Counted from the stretch's first letter, positions 23,540 through 35,135 are shown. The stretch: DNA of 64,000 bases from Locusta migratoria (GCA_026315105.1 CM048747.1:280431654-280495653), one strand, 5' to 3'. Numbers and translations: made by a program. Notes: a model not told the origin generated them from the sequence alone.

Positions 23540-23860
23540 TTGGGAAGGGGTATATTAGTGATTGGGAGCTCCAATGTTAGGCAGGTGATGGAGCTCCTTA
23601 GGGAAATAGTGGAAAGGTCGGGGAAGAAGGCCAGTGTGCACTCTGTGTGCTTGCCGCGGGGTCTCATCCGAGATGTGGAGGAGGCCCTTTCGGTGGCGAT
23701 AGAGAGCACTGGCTGCACCCGACTGCAAATTGTTCCTCATGTCGGCACTAATGACTCCTGCCGACTGGGTTCAAAGGTCATCCTCAGTTCATACAGGCGG
23801 TTGGTGGAGTTGGTGACGGCTGAAATTTCTCGACCTCCGCTATCGGGTGGAGAAATGTAG
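23540..23860 (+). pseudogene. LINE ORF1 with SGNH/GDSL esterase-like domain
   Basis: The frame MGRGILVIGSSNVRQVMELL continues to an IVPHVGTNDS motif. These two blocks correspond to block I (G-D/S-S-N) and block III (G-x-N-D) of SGNH hydrolase-fold esterase domains, known in ORF1 of CR1-type LINEs. Upstream (about 23190-23520) a broken coiled-coil-like stretch reads in the same general direction. Here block I has GSSN in place of the usual GDSx. The domain's role in retrotransposition is not settled. The frame ends at 23860, before the endonuclease. Confidence 0.6.
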
Positions 23861-24029
23861 GCTTCCCCTGAATAGGACAGGCGTGCACTACACGCAGGAA
23901 GTGGCTACAAGTGTAGCGGAATACGTGTGGAGTGCACATGGAGTTTTATTAGGTTAGAGAATTCCCTCCTTAGGCCCGAAGAGACACCTCCTGAGTCGCA
24001 ACAAGGTAGCAGTAGGCAGAACACAACAG

Positions 24030-24710
24030 GGAATGAAAAGATCAGTGTAGTGGTAGTTAACTGCAGGAGCGTCTATAGAAAGGTCCCAGAACTGCTCTCA
24101 TTAATAAACGATCAGAATGCGCACATAGTACTAGGGACGGAATGTTGGCTGAATCCAGATGTAAACAGTAATGAGATTCTAAACTCAGACTGGAATGTAT
24201 ACCGCAGAGATATGCTGCACAGTGAAGGAGGAGGCGTATTTATAGCGATAAAAATGCACTAGTATCGAAGGAAATAGACGGGGATCCGAAGAATGAAATA
24301 ATTTGGGTGAAGGTCACAGTTACAGCAGACTCGAACATGGTAATTGGCTGTTTCTATACGTCTCCTCGCTCAGCAGCTGTTGTTGCAGAACACGCGAAGG
24401 AAAATTTCGAAAATATTTCGAGTAGATTTCCCTATCATGTTATAGTTTTGGGAGGAGATTTTAATTTACCGGATATAGACTGGGAGTCCCAAACGTTTAT
24501 GACGCGTTGCAGGGACAAAGAATCCAGTGAAATTGTTTTCAGTGCATTATCTGAAAATTACCTTAGCAGTTAAACACAGAACCGACTCTTGGTGACAACA
24601 TATTAGACCTTCTGGTGACAAACAGACCCGAATTATTCGAAACAGTTAACGCAGAACAGGGAATCAGCGATCATAAAGTGGTTACAGCATCGATAATTTC
24701 AGCCATAAAT
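24030..24710 (+). pseudogene. AP-like endonuclease of the LINE
   Basis: The plus-strand frames read ISVVVVNCRSVYRKVPELLS, then HIVLGTECWLNPDVNS, then a frame change near 24260, then IGCFYTSPRSA, VIVLGGDFNLPDIDW and finally LFETVNAEQGISDHKVV. The order N (first motif), E (second), GDFN and SDH matches exonuclease-endonuclease-phosphatase nickases of CR1/Jockey LINEs, which cut target DNA to prime reverse transcription. Stops near 24260 and 24572 break it. Confidence 0.85.
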
Positions 24711-25260
24711 AGAAATATTAAAAAAATGTAGGAAGATTTTTCTGTCCGGAAAAAGTGACAAAAAGCGGATTTCAGAGTACTTGACGGCTAACAGAGAAGT
24801 TTTATCTCAAGTGTAGATAGTGTTGAGGAACAGTGATCAAAGCTCAAAGCCAAGGCCTGATTAGGGGGGGGGGGCTAAGGGGACTTAGCCCCGGGCCTCC
24901 ACTCTGATCAAAATATCAGCTGACTGTCCAGCAAGATTCGTAGGAAACCAACGGATGGGCGGTCCAGCGTTTGAACTCCCCCCTCCCCCCGTATTGCTGC
25001 ACTATCCCATTGAATGAGAAGTTCTGCTTTCCATTTAATTATATAATGTCCAGTACCAATTAGGGTTGCCAGATTGAACTCGAGGCAGGCCCGGAGACCA
25101 GACGTGCCCACCCTCCCCATTGGCCAATGACTGTGGCGCACTGTGAAGGATCGCGCGGCATCAAGAAGAGCTTCTCACTGGCTCCATATGAAGGGGCAGT
25201 TACCGTCTGCTCCCTGTTACAACCACTTGGTGCCGCGTAAAGAAGTAAACTTGAGGGCAT

Positions 25261-25460
25261 AAAATGATTAAACGAAATAGTGCTGTCCTTTCTATGAGAG
25301 ATAAATACGAGATTATTACTGTACTAAAAGAGATGCCTGTTGTTATAAATACATTTACAGTAATGTACTTATTGGCAAATGAAACTGTACAGTTCGATTA
25401 TTCGAATAAACCAGTTTTCCGAACACCTACGTTCCCCAATTAGTTCTGATAATTGACTTT
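25261..25460 (+). pseudogene. Pogo/Tigger-like fragment
   Basis: KRNSAVLSMRDKYEIITVLK resembles the N-terminal helix-turn-helix of CENP-B/pogo transposases. It is followed at 25390 by TACAGTTCGATTATTCGAAT, similar to pogo/Tigger terminal sequence. No longer frame remains. It is probably a small deletion derivative nested in the hAT element. Confidence 0.45.
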
Positions 25461-25888
25461 CTAATGTAATATCAATTAAACATTATACACCGAAGTACAG
25501 GATATCAACAACGATCGCGAATTAAGTGAATTGATCGACAGTGCAATACTACGTACGGCGAGAGTTGAGCTCTGACAGCTACCAGCGCAATTGCCAGGTT
25601 CGACAGGGAAGTGCAGTGGTCAGTGAATGGTGCTACGTTCTCCATTATGTTGTACTTACGCGAAAATTACTTCACTGTCGTGACATAAGTAAATAACAGT
25701 GCACTGCGGGAGATTTGGACAATGACATGATATCTTAAGAATCTGTCATTACTTTTTACAATACAAATTGATCCATTTACGTTCACGCATCCACCTACCA
25801 TGCCCAGTGTATAATTAAAAAATACTTCATACATTTTGGTGAGGCGACCCTCGGCAGCAATAAATTTTGAAAAATGCATATTTGTACA

Positions 25889-26206
25889 CTTTGCTGACCA
25901 AATTTGTTTCGCTAACTAGTTTCGATGATTACACCATTTTCAAAACGTAAAATATGGGATAAGTTACATTATATACATTTTCGTAACTCCAGCTGCACAA
26001 AACATCTAATTTCTAGCGTAGTGCAGTGCAGTGTGTTTTAACGGTGTCTTAATTTTTATTAGGTATTTGAGTCAATTGGATAAGATTAGATGTTTTTTAC
26101 AGCTTGAGTTACCAAAATGTATATAATGTAACTTGCCCCATATTTTATGCTTTGAAAATGGTGTAATCACGGAAACTAGTTAGCGGAACAAATTTGGTCA
26201 GCAAAG
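25889..26206. repeat. Foldback hairpin (MITE-like), arms of about 130 bp
   Basis: CTTTGCTGACCAAATTTG at 25889 is matched inverted at the right end (26206). The arms remain highly similar through ACTAGTTTC, GATTACACCATTTTCAAA and ACATTATATACATTTT up to about 26018 and 26077. The short loop has no coding potential. It is nested in the hAT element. Confidence 0.9.
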
Positions 26207-26224
26207 ACGTGCCTGAACTCGGCC

Positions 26225-26374
26225 GGCCGGCCGCGGTGGCCGAGGGGACTGAGGCGCTCCAGTCACGGTCTGCGCGGCCACTACGGTCGGGGGGTCGAAT
26301 CCCCCCTCGGGCATGGATATTTGTGCCGTCCTTAGTCTTAGCTAGTTCATAAGTAGTTTGTAAGCTTAGGGACT
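26225..26374 (+). repeat. tRNA-derived SINE, 3' truncated
   Basis: GGCCGCGGTGGCCGAGGGG (box A) and GGGGTCGAATCCCC (box B) lie at tRNA-like spacing, followed by GGCATGGATATTTGTGCCGT and a body ending TAAGCTTAGGGACT. The same family is present at 45811 and, reversed, at 49244. Pol III would initiate from the internal boxes. Confidence 0.9.
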
Positions 26375-27242
26375 TTATTCACCCGCGGGCAGTATAGCCA
26401 TCCACAACAAAATTACCTTCTATTACTATATATGATCACCAATCACTTACTAATGCTGCCATTACTAGTTTACCACTAATCGAACCTACACCGAAGCAAA
26501 TAAAAATAACAGTAGTAAAGTATTACAGTTATAGGCACATACCTTGTTATTCATATTTTGCTGATGATCTCGCTGCATTCAGAAGAGTCTTGTTTGTAAG
26601 AGCCACCTTGTAGAAATCTTCACATCTCGTTTTCAAATCCATCTGAACACATATCTCGGCTTTCACAAGTTCAACGGACATTCTGTTTCTAGCATCCGAC
26701 CACAATGCACTCATTACACTAAACACTCGTTCAACGTGCGCGTTACTAACGGGAATTGCGAGGACGTGCTGCATTATATTGAACAAGTTTGGTGCATCTG
26801 CTTTTTCAAAAAACTCTCTCCACACTTTACAACAATTAGTTTCCTTCCCATCAAGATTTGATACTACAGACTTCAAAACAGAAAACTCCTGATACAGTTC
26901 GTTTCATCAAAACTAATTTTCAAATTCTTTCCCAGTTTGACCAAGTCGTTAAATGAAAATATTTTTGTTTGAGATAGGTCTAGCACTGATACAATTTCAT
27001 ACACATTGTCATTCCCACTAAAGCTGTACCATTTACCAAGATAGTTTAATAACCTGTTGTAAACAAGTGTCCACTCTTTTACTACAATATTCTTTTCTTC
27101 TTCTGTAAGGTGTTCTAAAGACATATTAACTTCAAATCCATAAAATTTATCTTCCTTACGACCCTCTATTTGTTTTTCCACTTCCAACATAATCTCGTGA
27201 ACATCTGTGGAAAGAGTGTCCTCTTTTTCTAAAAGTCTGATA

Positions 27243-27246
<4 letters not shown>

Positions 27247-27300
<54 letters not shown>
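27247..27300 (+). repeat. Poly(A) tract of 54 bases inside hAT coding sequence
   Basis: This pure A run lies on the plus strand and interrupts the transposase frame between residues ending LKATLPG and the stretch beginning PIRLLEKED. No retroposon body adjoins it. Confidence 0.9.
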
Positions 27301-27302
<2 letters not shown>

Positions 27303-27446
27303 AGGCAAAGTTGCTTTTAAAAAATACAGAAAGCACTCTGGTAGTGTTAGCGAATACTCGTTTATTTCGTCTTCTTGTGAACTAATAAACTTGCAAATTA
27401 GGGGATGTGTTTTTTCCTCATCAGGTGTTACATAATACATCTTTAA

Positions 27447-29198
27447 GGCCAGGCGCACATTGGGACGCAGCTGATGCAGGGCAGCACAGCGAAGGAAACA
27501 CTTTGCGACACAGCGTCTGCGCATATTGGATTATTGGGAGACGGTTTCTGGCCATGGTCGCACAGTCATTCTTTGTTGAACCAGTGCTCCGTGTTTCCTT
27601 GTACAGTTATGGGTGCACTCATGAACCTTAGTTCAGAGTTGGATTCTGATGAGGATATGGACATGCTGATATTACTGTATAACGCTTCATAACGCGAGAA
27701 ATCAGAATGGAAAAGCAGTAACATGGACAAGAGAAGCACCTTTGTGGAATTCGCTGTGACAGAGTTTTCTGATAAACAGTTCACGAACTACTTCGTTTAG
27801 ACCAGAGTCAATTCCACGAGGTTCACGAGCAGATGAGAAAATATATATTTTCCGTAGAATGTAATGCCCAATGTCAGTGTGTCATAGTCAGCAAATGGTT
27901 GCATCGCAGCTATATACAAAAAAGCAGTTTATGTAATCTGAAGGCCCTCACCTTTCCCAAACCTTATTAGTATTCTTTCTGTAGTGTGTGTACTTAACCG
28001 TGATAATGATGACAGAACAGCTACAGCGCATTCCAAGCATTTTCCTTATATACATAATTTCCCACAGATATTTAGCCACAGGAGAGAGAAAAGTATAGCC
28101 TGCAACTACAGAATGGGCGATCCAATTGTGTCAGATACTGTTAATGCAGTCTCACCTGCGATGTGGAACATCATGCAACCACTACATTTACCACAACCCA
28201 CAGCAGAGACACAAAAACCAAACGGAGAATGTTTCGAACAGCGATGACAGTTTCCACACTGTATCGGAGCTCTCGACGGAAAACATATTGTGGTTAAGAA
28301 GCCAGTAACCAGTGGTTCATCTTTTTTCAACTACTGACTTACATATTCTGTAGTACTAATGGCTATCCCTAATACAAATACAAGTTTATCACTATTGCTG
28401 TGGGGTCAATGGGCAGCTTTAGCGATGGGAATATTTTTTCAAGTATTACGTTGGCAAGGACGTTACGGAGACAAAATTTACAAGTACCTCCACATTCTGT
28501 ACAAGAGCTTCCTTTGATACCTAACAAAGTGCTTTCATTGTGAGAGAGAAGTTTAATGAGTATCTTAACAGAGTTGGAAGAGCATCTGGGCAAACAGACA
28601 GTATTGCAAAAGGAAAATACTGGAGAAAACAATTGAAATTTTTACGACTCTAATTTCAATAGAATAGGGAAATTCCCTGTAATCATGAAAGCACGTTGCT
28701 TTAATGTTTAACACGATGTACGTGAATAAAACTGAAGTAATAGAGCATAATACGTACCAGTCTGCATATCCAGATCTCTTGTAATAGAAACCCAAATTTG
28801 TTGTATTAATTTGGTTTTCATGTAGTCATTGTGATTGGTATCGTACAAAACCAGTTTCGGTTGAATTACTTAAATTACGTTTTCCTCTATGTCAAACACA
28901 GACTCGTGAAAACGCGCGGTAAGCAGCTGGAGAAGACTGGCAGCGAGCGGGCAGTGGGGCAGCAGACCGCACCCGCAGCCCAGCACATGGTGTGTCTGCC
29001 GCCAAGGCTGCGTGGCACTCGCACAGCAATCTGTGTCCCCGGACACTGTGCGGCCCAGGCGGAGGCAGGAGCTGTGCTGCCCTGGCCTGCCCTGTGCCGC
29101 AATTTGCGCTGATGCACCTAAACCCGGCAGTCACAGAAACCTGTGCTGCGCTGCCCTGCCCTGCACTTTGTCGCCTGCGTCTCAATTTGCGCCAGGCC
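27447..29198 (+). mobile_element. PIF/Harbinger transposon nested in hAT
   Basis: The ends GGCCAGGCGCACATTG (27447) and, inverted, GGCCTGGCGCAAATTG (ending 29198) are flanked by TAA on both sides (27444-27446 and 29199-29201). That is the 3-bp target typical of PIF/Harbinger. The plus strand holds a decayed Harbinger transposase. Taking out the element and one TAA restores continuous hAT reading frame, which fixes the boundaries. The right third (28890-29200) is GC-rich and carries repeated CTGCCCTGCC-like subterminal motifs. Confidence 0.92.
27620..28620 (+). pseudogene. PIF/Harbinger DDE transposase remnant
   Basis: The plus strand reads SSELDSDEDMDMLILLYNAS near 27630, then CIGALDGKHI at 28260-28289 (first catalytic aspartate context of Harbinger transposases). 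After a stop, a stretch at about 28376-28440 reads KFITIAVGSMGSFSDGNIF, matching the second acidic block region. The usual aspartate before G of that block is alanine here. Stops and frameshifts make it inactive. No companion MYB-like gene is seen in this copy. Confidence 0.8.
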
Positions 29199-29340
29199 TA
29201 AAACTCGCCACTTCTTAACAAGACGGTCCACAGCTGACTCCAAAGACAACCATCGCACTACAGTGTGTCGCAATTTCGCTGTAATCATGCTGAGCAAACT
29301 CGCAAAATGTTTTTATTTCCTCCGAATTTTTTCATGATGA

Positions 29341-30560
29341 AGAAAAGTCGGAATATATTTTAAGAACTAGAGTTTCTACATCATATTGGGTCATTCCATG
29401 CCATGTGGTCTAGAGGCTCCCACATGACCCTCATGGATTTTGATGAAATTTTGTATGAACATTCACACATGTTCTCAATCAACACCGGTCAAGTTTCAGT
29501 TTCAGAAATTCAATACTTTCTGAGATACAGTCACTTGTTTAAGACCATAGCACAACTTCCAACAGTGTGTCGTTGAATTTTCAGCAACTTTGCAACTCTG
29601 GTAGTATTTGCATGAAAGAAACAAAACCTGGCCATCTTATACAACTTTTAGAGCTCTTTAAAGTAAAATATTAAGAAAAGGATTTATGAGCAATTTTCAT
29701 ACAGATAATTTAAAGCAAAGTTGGGCGATAAATAGCTGGTTAAAAAAGATGCAAACTTTAGTTTTTTATATCTCCGAAAGTAATTGTGGGATGCACATGA
29801 AACTTTTCACACCATAACTCGCCAACACAAGGTCTTGGAATATAAAGTTTCATTCTCCTGTTGCTTTCCATTATTTCACAAATCTAGGGTAAAGTTGCCG
29901 ATTTTTCAAAAAGTGCTAAAAATGGGTATTTTTAGTCAAATTTTACAAAAAAGTGTTTTCTCCAAACTCTTCTAAACTATGGTCATTAGAAAGAGCATGT
30001 TCTTAACTATCTAGAAAAGTGGATTTGGTTTTGCAATGCAAGCAAATAAGGCCTTAAAAAGTAACATAATCATAGAGGCGCACTGGAAATTTGAACACAT
30101 TTTTCTGGCACCCAAATTATACCTGAAATCTTTTATTATGCCTAGTAAATATTTATCATTGTCTGGGATAAGTTAAATATAAATATCTGGTAAATAGGCA
30201 ATGACTGTCAGAAAAACTTAAAAACTATGAGAAGTAGCCCTTCTGCTTTTATCGCAAGTGTTCATCTGCATAAAACTCTTCTCATTTGTAAAAAAAGAGA
30301 GAGAGAGATCATAAAGCATTCAATGAATATTAGAAGTATTTGCAAGTGGAAAATGAAGACCTAATTGTTGGATTCAATTGTATAAAACAATTTTCCAAAA
30401 ATGAATCGGTTTGCTTGAATCATGCAATCAATATTGCAGATTTTAATACCTAGATGTTTTAACCGGTGAATTATTGTCTTAAAGTTATTAGGGAAATATG
30501 TGAAATCTGAAATTGCCAGTTATTTCCTTTATCATGAGCCACAGGAAGTTATTGTGTTTA
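29341..30560. other. Unassigned AT-rich segment inside the hAT element
   Basis: The hAT transposase middle (several hundred residues) should lie here, but no matching frame was seen on either strand. GGGTCATTCCATGCCATGTG near 29388 looks like a transposon terminus of another family, so a further insertion with deletion of hAT sequence is likely. I could not find its partner end. Confidence 0.4.
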
Positions 30561-31130
30561 AGTCAAAGTTAATTCCGTTGCAGTGACTTTATCGTCTTCT
30601 GCAGAAAATTGTTTCGGCAAGAATTTAAGAAGCGACTGATTCTACTTTTGTGTGGTAATATTCGCTTTGTGTCTTTCTGATTGTAAATATTTATTCACAG
30701 CTTTCACTCCGTCGTACTTAACAGTAAATGAGATATTGCTTATTCTGCACTTACACATACACTCATCAGTATCGACTTTTTGTAGCCACTCTTTATAATT
30801 TTCTTCCTGCAACCATTCTTCACGGAACGAACTTAGATATCGTCTCTTCATTTCACTGTTATTACTCTCTAATCTGAGTTAATGTAAGCTTGTCTGTTCA
30901 CACACGATCCGGGTATTCCAAAAATTGCCGGTAAACTGATAACAAACAGTGAACGAACGAACATAAATAATAGTCGTCGCCAGTTGACATGTTGCCGCAA
31001 CAGTGTTTGCTTAATAATGCGCTAGCCGATTACTACCGACGCAACAATGAAAGGAAGAATAGAAAAGTAGCGTTTTGTTGCAATAAGAAATTGACATTTA
31101 TATAAAGTTATTCATAATTACTAGAGAGGA

Positions 31131-31285
31131 GCCGGCCGGGAATGGCCGAGCGCACTGAGACGTCTTGCCACGATGCGCGAGGCTGCTCCAGCCAGAGGTT
31201 CGAATCCCCCCCCCCCCCCCTCTACGGCATGGATGTTGTGTTCGTCCTTAGTTTAAGTTACGTTAAGTTCGATGTAGATCGTAGC
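31131..31285 (+). repeat. tRNA-derived SINE, diverged
   Basis: GCCGGCCGGGAATGGCCGAGC (box A) and AGGTTCGAATCCCC (box B) are followed by a C run, GGCATGG and a GTCCTTAGTTTAAGTTA tail. It is the same general SINE design as at 26225, with a diverged tRNA part. It lies near the right end of the hAT element. Confidence 0.75.
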
Positions 31286-31485
31286 TACATGAGCATAGTA
31301 CTTAAAAAGCGTCGTAAAAAAAGAAAAAAAAAGTTAAGATGAAGGTTACATTCAACCCCGGAGGTGAGTCATTGGCCCGTAGACCCGGAGAATTCATTCC
31401 AAACCCGGGCCACAGAATAATGCTCCCTATTCTGTGCCCGGGCACTCCGAGCGGCGCCCGGAGATCTGGCAACCCTAGTACCAAT

Positions 31486-32850
31486 CCAGCAGAAGAATTA
31501 AATCACTGCATAGATTCATAATATAAGGCAGAAGTTATTAAACACAATAATAAGTTACATCTGTCTGTAATCTCTCTTTGTGTAGACTCGTTTAGAACTT
31601 TTAACCAGAGTAACAGCTGGTTTACTTCAGACAATCATGTCCTGTGAGATACATTCATCCCACACCCCTTCCTTTTTTCTCTGTGCAAGGGGCATAGCTA
31701 TGGAGGAGGGGACGAGGGGGTTCAACCCCCCCCCCCTCTTCCTGCAGACGTTTTTTTTTGTCACTCGTGCTAAAATTAAAAAAACTCAAATAATTTGTGT
31801 AATGAATATGAGAGTTGGACTGGAAACTTTGGCAACAAAGAGAGGTACGAGGGTATCTGTAAGCTGTAATCGATGCTTAGTTGAGCTTTGACTTCTTACT
31901 TGTTGTCGGGACACTTTGTCTTCGATGTCTTATGGGTGGCCTTCCTGAGACCTAGGCAATTTCGCGCACAATTTTCACCACAGTAAATCTGGCTAATTAA
32001 AAAAAATAACAATTGCTCAGGTAACCACCGCCTAACCATCAGTAACAATGAACAAGCATTGTTGAAATCCACCCACAAACACGCTCCACAGACTGTTTAA
32101 AGTACTGCGTGAGGCTTGCCTAGCGTGTAACGAAGGCAACGGTGTCTTATGTTTACTACTGCTACCAACTTCAGTGATCTACTAACATTATTACTGCAGA
32201 AGGGTGGCGAACTTGTACGTAACACAGATAAATATATTTTTAACGAGTCCTGTTCCCATCCTCTGCGTACAAATGTAAATGCACACTAATACCATGTTGT
32301 AATCTCTAAAGTGTCATTTCGCCAAAGTAGTATTACAAAGAAGCGACGGATGTCTATCGTAGGAGGAGACAGTGGACTTTGTTAATAACTGTCGCCTGTC
32401 AGCTTGCTCATATTCGTCAGCACTGCAACTTCACTGCGGTAATTTGGGTTTCCAAAGGCCGATGTGCAGGTGCTGAAACGTAGGGGAGACCAGGGAAACG
32501 GCGCCACCCTGGGTAATCGCGCCACCCCAATTTTATGACGAATGGTTTGCAGTAAGAGTACGTTTGCCAGTGTTCTATCGTGGAACTACTGCCTGTGATC
32601 GCCGTCCATGATTGTTGGCAGGTATTAATCGTGTGAAAGAAATTGTTAGTTTCGACGTTTTCGATATAATTTTCGAGCCAGTATTTTATTGAAATAAGTA
32701 CCTCTATAAGCTGTCAATGCTTTTTAATACTCATATTAACGTAATCTATAGATATTTAACTTCGGTTTTGTGTCTCTAACGTAATTGTTTCGCAAAATCT
32801 TAGGCTTTAAATTGACGTTCTTAGCCATATATTCCACCCTCAAGAATCAC
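31486..32850. other. Intron interval, nothing firm
   Basis: No coding domain was recognised. A G/C-run segment at about 31690-31740 reads as a short degenerate repeat. The target duplicate of the hAT element is at the left edge (31478-31485). Confidence 0.4.
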
Positions 32851-32854
32851 AGAC

Positions 32855-33205
32855 ATTGCCGTGGTGGGGTGGCTTGCGTGCCTCAACGATACCGATAGCC
32901 GTACCGTAGGTGCAACGACAGTGGATGGGTATCTGAGTACAGGCCAGACAAACGTGTGGTTCGTAAAGAGCGGCAGCAGCCTTTTCGGTAGTTACAGGGG
33001 CAACAGTCTGGATGATTAACTGAGCTGGCCTTGTAACATCAGCTAATGTGCCTTTGCCATACAGTTACTGCGAATGGCTGAAAGCAAGGGGGAAAATACA
33101 GCCGTTACTTTTCCCCTAGGAGATGCAGCTCTACTGTATGAAAATATGATGATGGCATCCTCTCGGATAAAATATTCCGGAGGGTGGCCAGCCGTCATGA
33201 TTTTT
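32855..33205 (+). mobile_element. Probable 5' end of an RTE-type LINE (5' UTR only)
   Basis: The stretch from GCCGTGGTGGGGTGGCTTGC through GTACAGGCCAGACAAACGTG and GGCAACAGTCTGGATGATTA to ATAAAATATTCCGGAGG resembles, from memory, the 5' leader of an orthopteran RTE family whose 3' half is at 37245-38287. The leader breaks off before the endonuclease frame. This call rests on recognition and cannot be proved from this window. Confidence 0.45.
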
Positions 33206-33637
33206 TTTAAATGACTTCCAAGTCATGTCAGCAGCTAACATTCTGTATACAGACTTCCTTAACTGTTAACTAACAGAGATAAAAAAAAAAGAAAGTCAAT
33301 ACATGTTTCGGCATGACAAGTCTGTCCATTCCCCTGTTAGTGTTTAACGTCCCGTCGACAGCAGACGCCCGGGGTTCAGCAGGAGGGGAGAGACAACAGG
33401 GTGACGGGATTCAATTTTGCGGGTGTAGAGGATACGGATATGTTCGAGGAACTTTAGAAGGTGAGGGAATGCGCGATTTCGAGGGTCTTTGATGTTTTAT
33501 ATTCATCGTTGTTTGGGAAGAAGAGAGCGGAGACAGCCCCAAAGCGAGGTTTGAGTTTCGAGCTCATTCTTTCAATCATTCGGCAAGCTAAGTTGCGTAA
33601 TGCAGTAAAAGTAGTGGACCGGCAGTCACTTGAGGCC

Positions 33638-35135
33638 CTACATCTACTTCTACATGGGATACTCTGCAAATCACATTTAAGTGCCTGGCAGAGGGTTCAT
33701 CGAACCACTATTATACTACTTATCTCCCATTCCATTCTCGAATAGCGCGTGGGAAGAAATAACACCTGAATCTCTCCGTTCGAGCTCTGATTTCTCGTAT
33801 TTTATTCTGATGGTCATTTCTGCCTGTAAGTGGGAGTCAACAATATATTTTTGCATTCGGAGGAGAATTCTGGCGATTGGAATTTCGTAAGAAGCCCACA
33901 CCGTAGCGATAAGCACCGTTATTGTAATGATTCCCATCCCAGATCCTTTATCATTTCCGTAACGCTGTCTCCCCTGTGTCGTGACAATACGAAACGAGCT
34001 GCCCTTCTTTGGACTCTTTCGATGTCCTCCGTCAAAGCCACCTGATAAGGATCCCACACTGGGCAGCAATACTCCAAAAATGGACGGACAAGCGTAGTGT
34101 ATGCAGTTTCTTTTGTAGTTCTGTTGCATCTTTTAAGGGTTCTGCCAATAAAACGCAGTCTCTGGTTCGCTTTTCCCACGACATTATCTACGTGTTTTTT
34201 CCAGTTTATGTCTGAAGTAATAGTAATTCCTAGGTATTTTGTGGCGTTTACGGCCTTCACTTTTAATTTATTTATTTTGTAAACAAAGTTTAACGGATTT
34301 ATTTTCGTACTCATGTGGACTACTTCACACTTTTCATTATTTAGAGTGAATTGGCAATTTTTACACCATAGTGTTATCTTATTTAGATCGTTCTGCAGTT
34401 GATTTTTGTGAATGAGGTACCACATTTGAATTCAGGGGAACATTGGGAGAGGTAGTGTTTGAGAGCAGTGAGAACATGGATAGGACAGATGTTGTTCTAT
34501 AGGGAGGTGGCACCAATTGTGATGAGTAACAGTCCGGGGGGTAAAGGGGTGTTGAAGGTGGAGAGTTAGTGAAGGATGTGTTGATATCCTTCGTTTGAGA
34601 GGATAGCTTTTGGAGAATTGGTTGAAGGTGTTGGTCAATAAGGGCCGAAATTGTTTCAGTCAGACCACAGTATTTAGAGTCAATTGGCATTTTAACACCA
34701 TAGTGATATCTTATTCAGATCGTTCTGCAGTTGGTTTTGATCATCAGATGATTTTACTAGACGGTAAATGACGGCGTCATCTGCAAACAACCCAAGAGAG
34801 CTACTTAGATTTTCCCCTATAAATCGTTTATGTAAATAAGGAACAGCAAAGGACCAATAACACTACCCTGTGGAACGCCCGATATCACTTCTGTTTTAGT
34901 CGATGCGTTACCATCGATTACTACGAACTGTGTCCTCTCTGACAGGAAATCCCCTATCCAATCGCAAATTTGGGGCGATATACCATAACCACGATATTTG
35001 ATTAAAAGCTGTTTGTGAAGTACGGTGTCAAAAGCGTTCTGGAAATCAAGAAATACGGAATCGATTTGCGACCCTTGTCGATAGCAACCATCACTTCGTG
35101 CGAATAAAGAGCTAGTTGTGTTTCGCTTGAACAAT
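33638..35135 (-). mobile_element. CR1/Jockey-like LINE 3' half, copy A
   Basis: On the minus strand RT runs from about 35090 (FLDFQNAFDTVLHKQLLIKY, then SGVPQGSVIGPLLFLIYIND), through FADD near 34760, to the C-terminal region at 34425-33919 (INWKKHVDNVVGKANQRLRF, then LEYCCPVWDPYQVAL). The 3' end at 33638 carries a CTACATCTACTTCTACAT tail. The 5' end is lost at copy B. A foreign block with a flanking duplication interrupts it at about 34406-34675. Confidence 0.85.
34345..34735 (-). repeat. 60-bp duplication flanking a 270-bp insert in LINE copy A
   Basis: The segment ATTGGCA..ACACCATAGTG.TATCTTATT.AGATCGTTCTGCAGTTG occurs twice (34345-34405 and 34675-34735). The insert between, read on the minus strand, encodes LTETISALIDQHLQPILQKL, which resembles the palm region of Penelope-like reverse transcriptases. 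The duplicated flank is far longer than a normal target duplication. Confidence 0.6.

Larger units (their letters stand above)
22900..24855 (+). mobile_element. CR1/Jockey-like LINE, 5' half (ORF1 and endonuclease)
   Basis: A GC-rich leader precedes a damaged ORF1 and then an endonuclease frame. The element stops before any RT, at the end of the endonuclease linker near 24855, so it is 3' truncated or interrupted. Only 3' halves of similar elements are found at 33.6-36.7 kb, on the minus strand. The 5' boundary is uncertain because I see no target duplication. Confidence 0.75.
26547..30880 (-). pseudogene. hAT transposase, split and decayed
   Basis: Pieces occur in order on the minus strand. 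A BED-like zinc finger lies at 30851-30642 (CKCRIS, then YLQSERHK). A core segment at 29340-29202 reads VVRWLSLESAVDRLVKKW, and its continuation at 27446-27301 begins KMYYVTPDEEKTHPL. After a poly(A) insertion come 27246-26873 (RKEDKFYGFEVNMSL) and the C-terminal hAT dimerisation domain at 26876-26547 (PVSNAHVERVFSVMSA). Removing the PIF/Harbinger insert joins the core pieces in frame. A one-base frameshift lies near 26880. The middle between the zinc finger and RWLSL was not recognised. Confidence 0.88.
25061..31477 (-). mobile_element. hAT DNA transposon, 6.4 kb, with nested insertions
   Basis: Both ends read TAGGGTTGCCAGAT inward (25061-25074 and 31464-31477). They are flanked by identical 8-bp direct repeats GTACCAAT (25053-25060 and 31478-31485), the hallmark of hAT insertion. 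Inside, the minus strand encodes a decayed hAT transposase. Nested within are a pogo-like scrap, a foldback hairpin, two SINEs, a poly(A) tract and a PIF/Harbinger transposon. The whole lies in the 19-kb tubulin intron. Confidence 0.93.

Noticed and set aside
28831..29218. Overlapping frames in a GC-rich tract that could suggest a CpG-island gene.
   Set aside because: The tract is the right subterminal region of the PIF/Harbinger element, bounded by its TIR at 29198.
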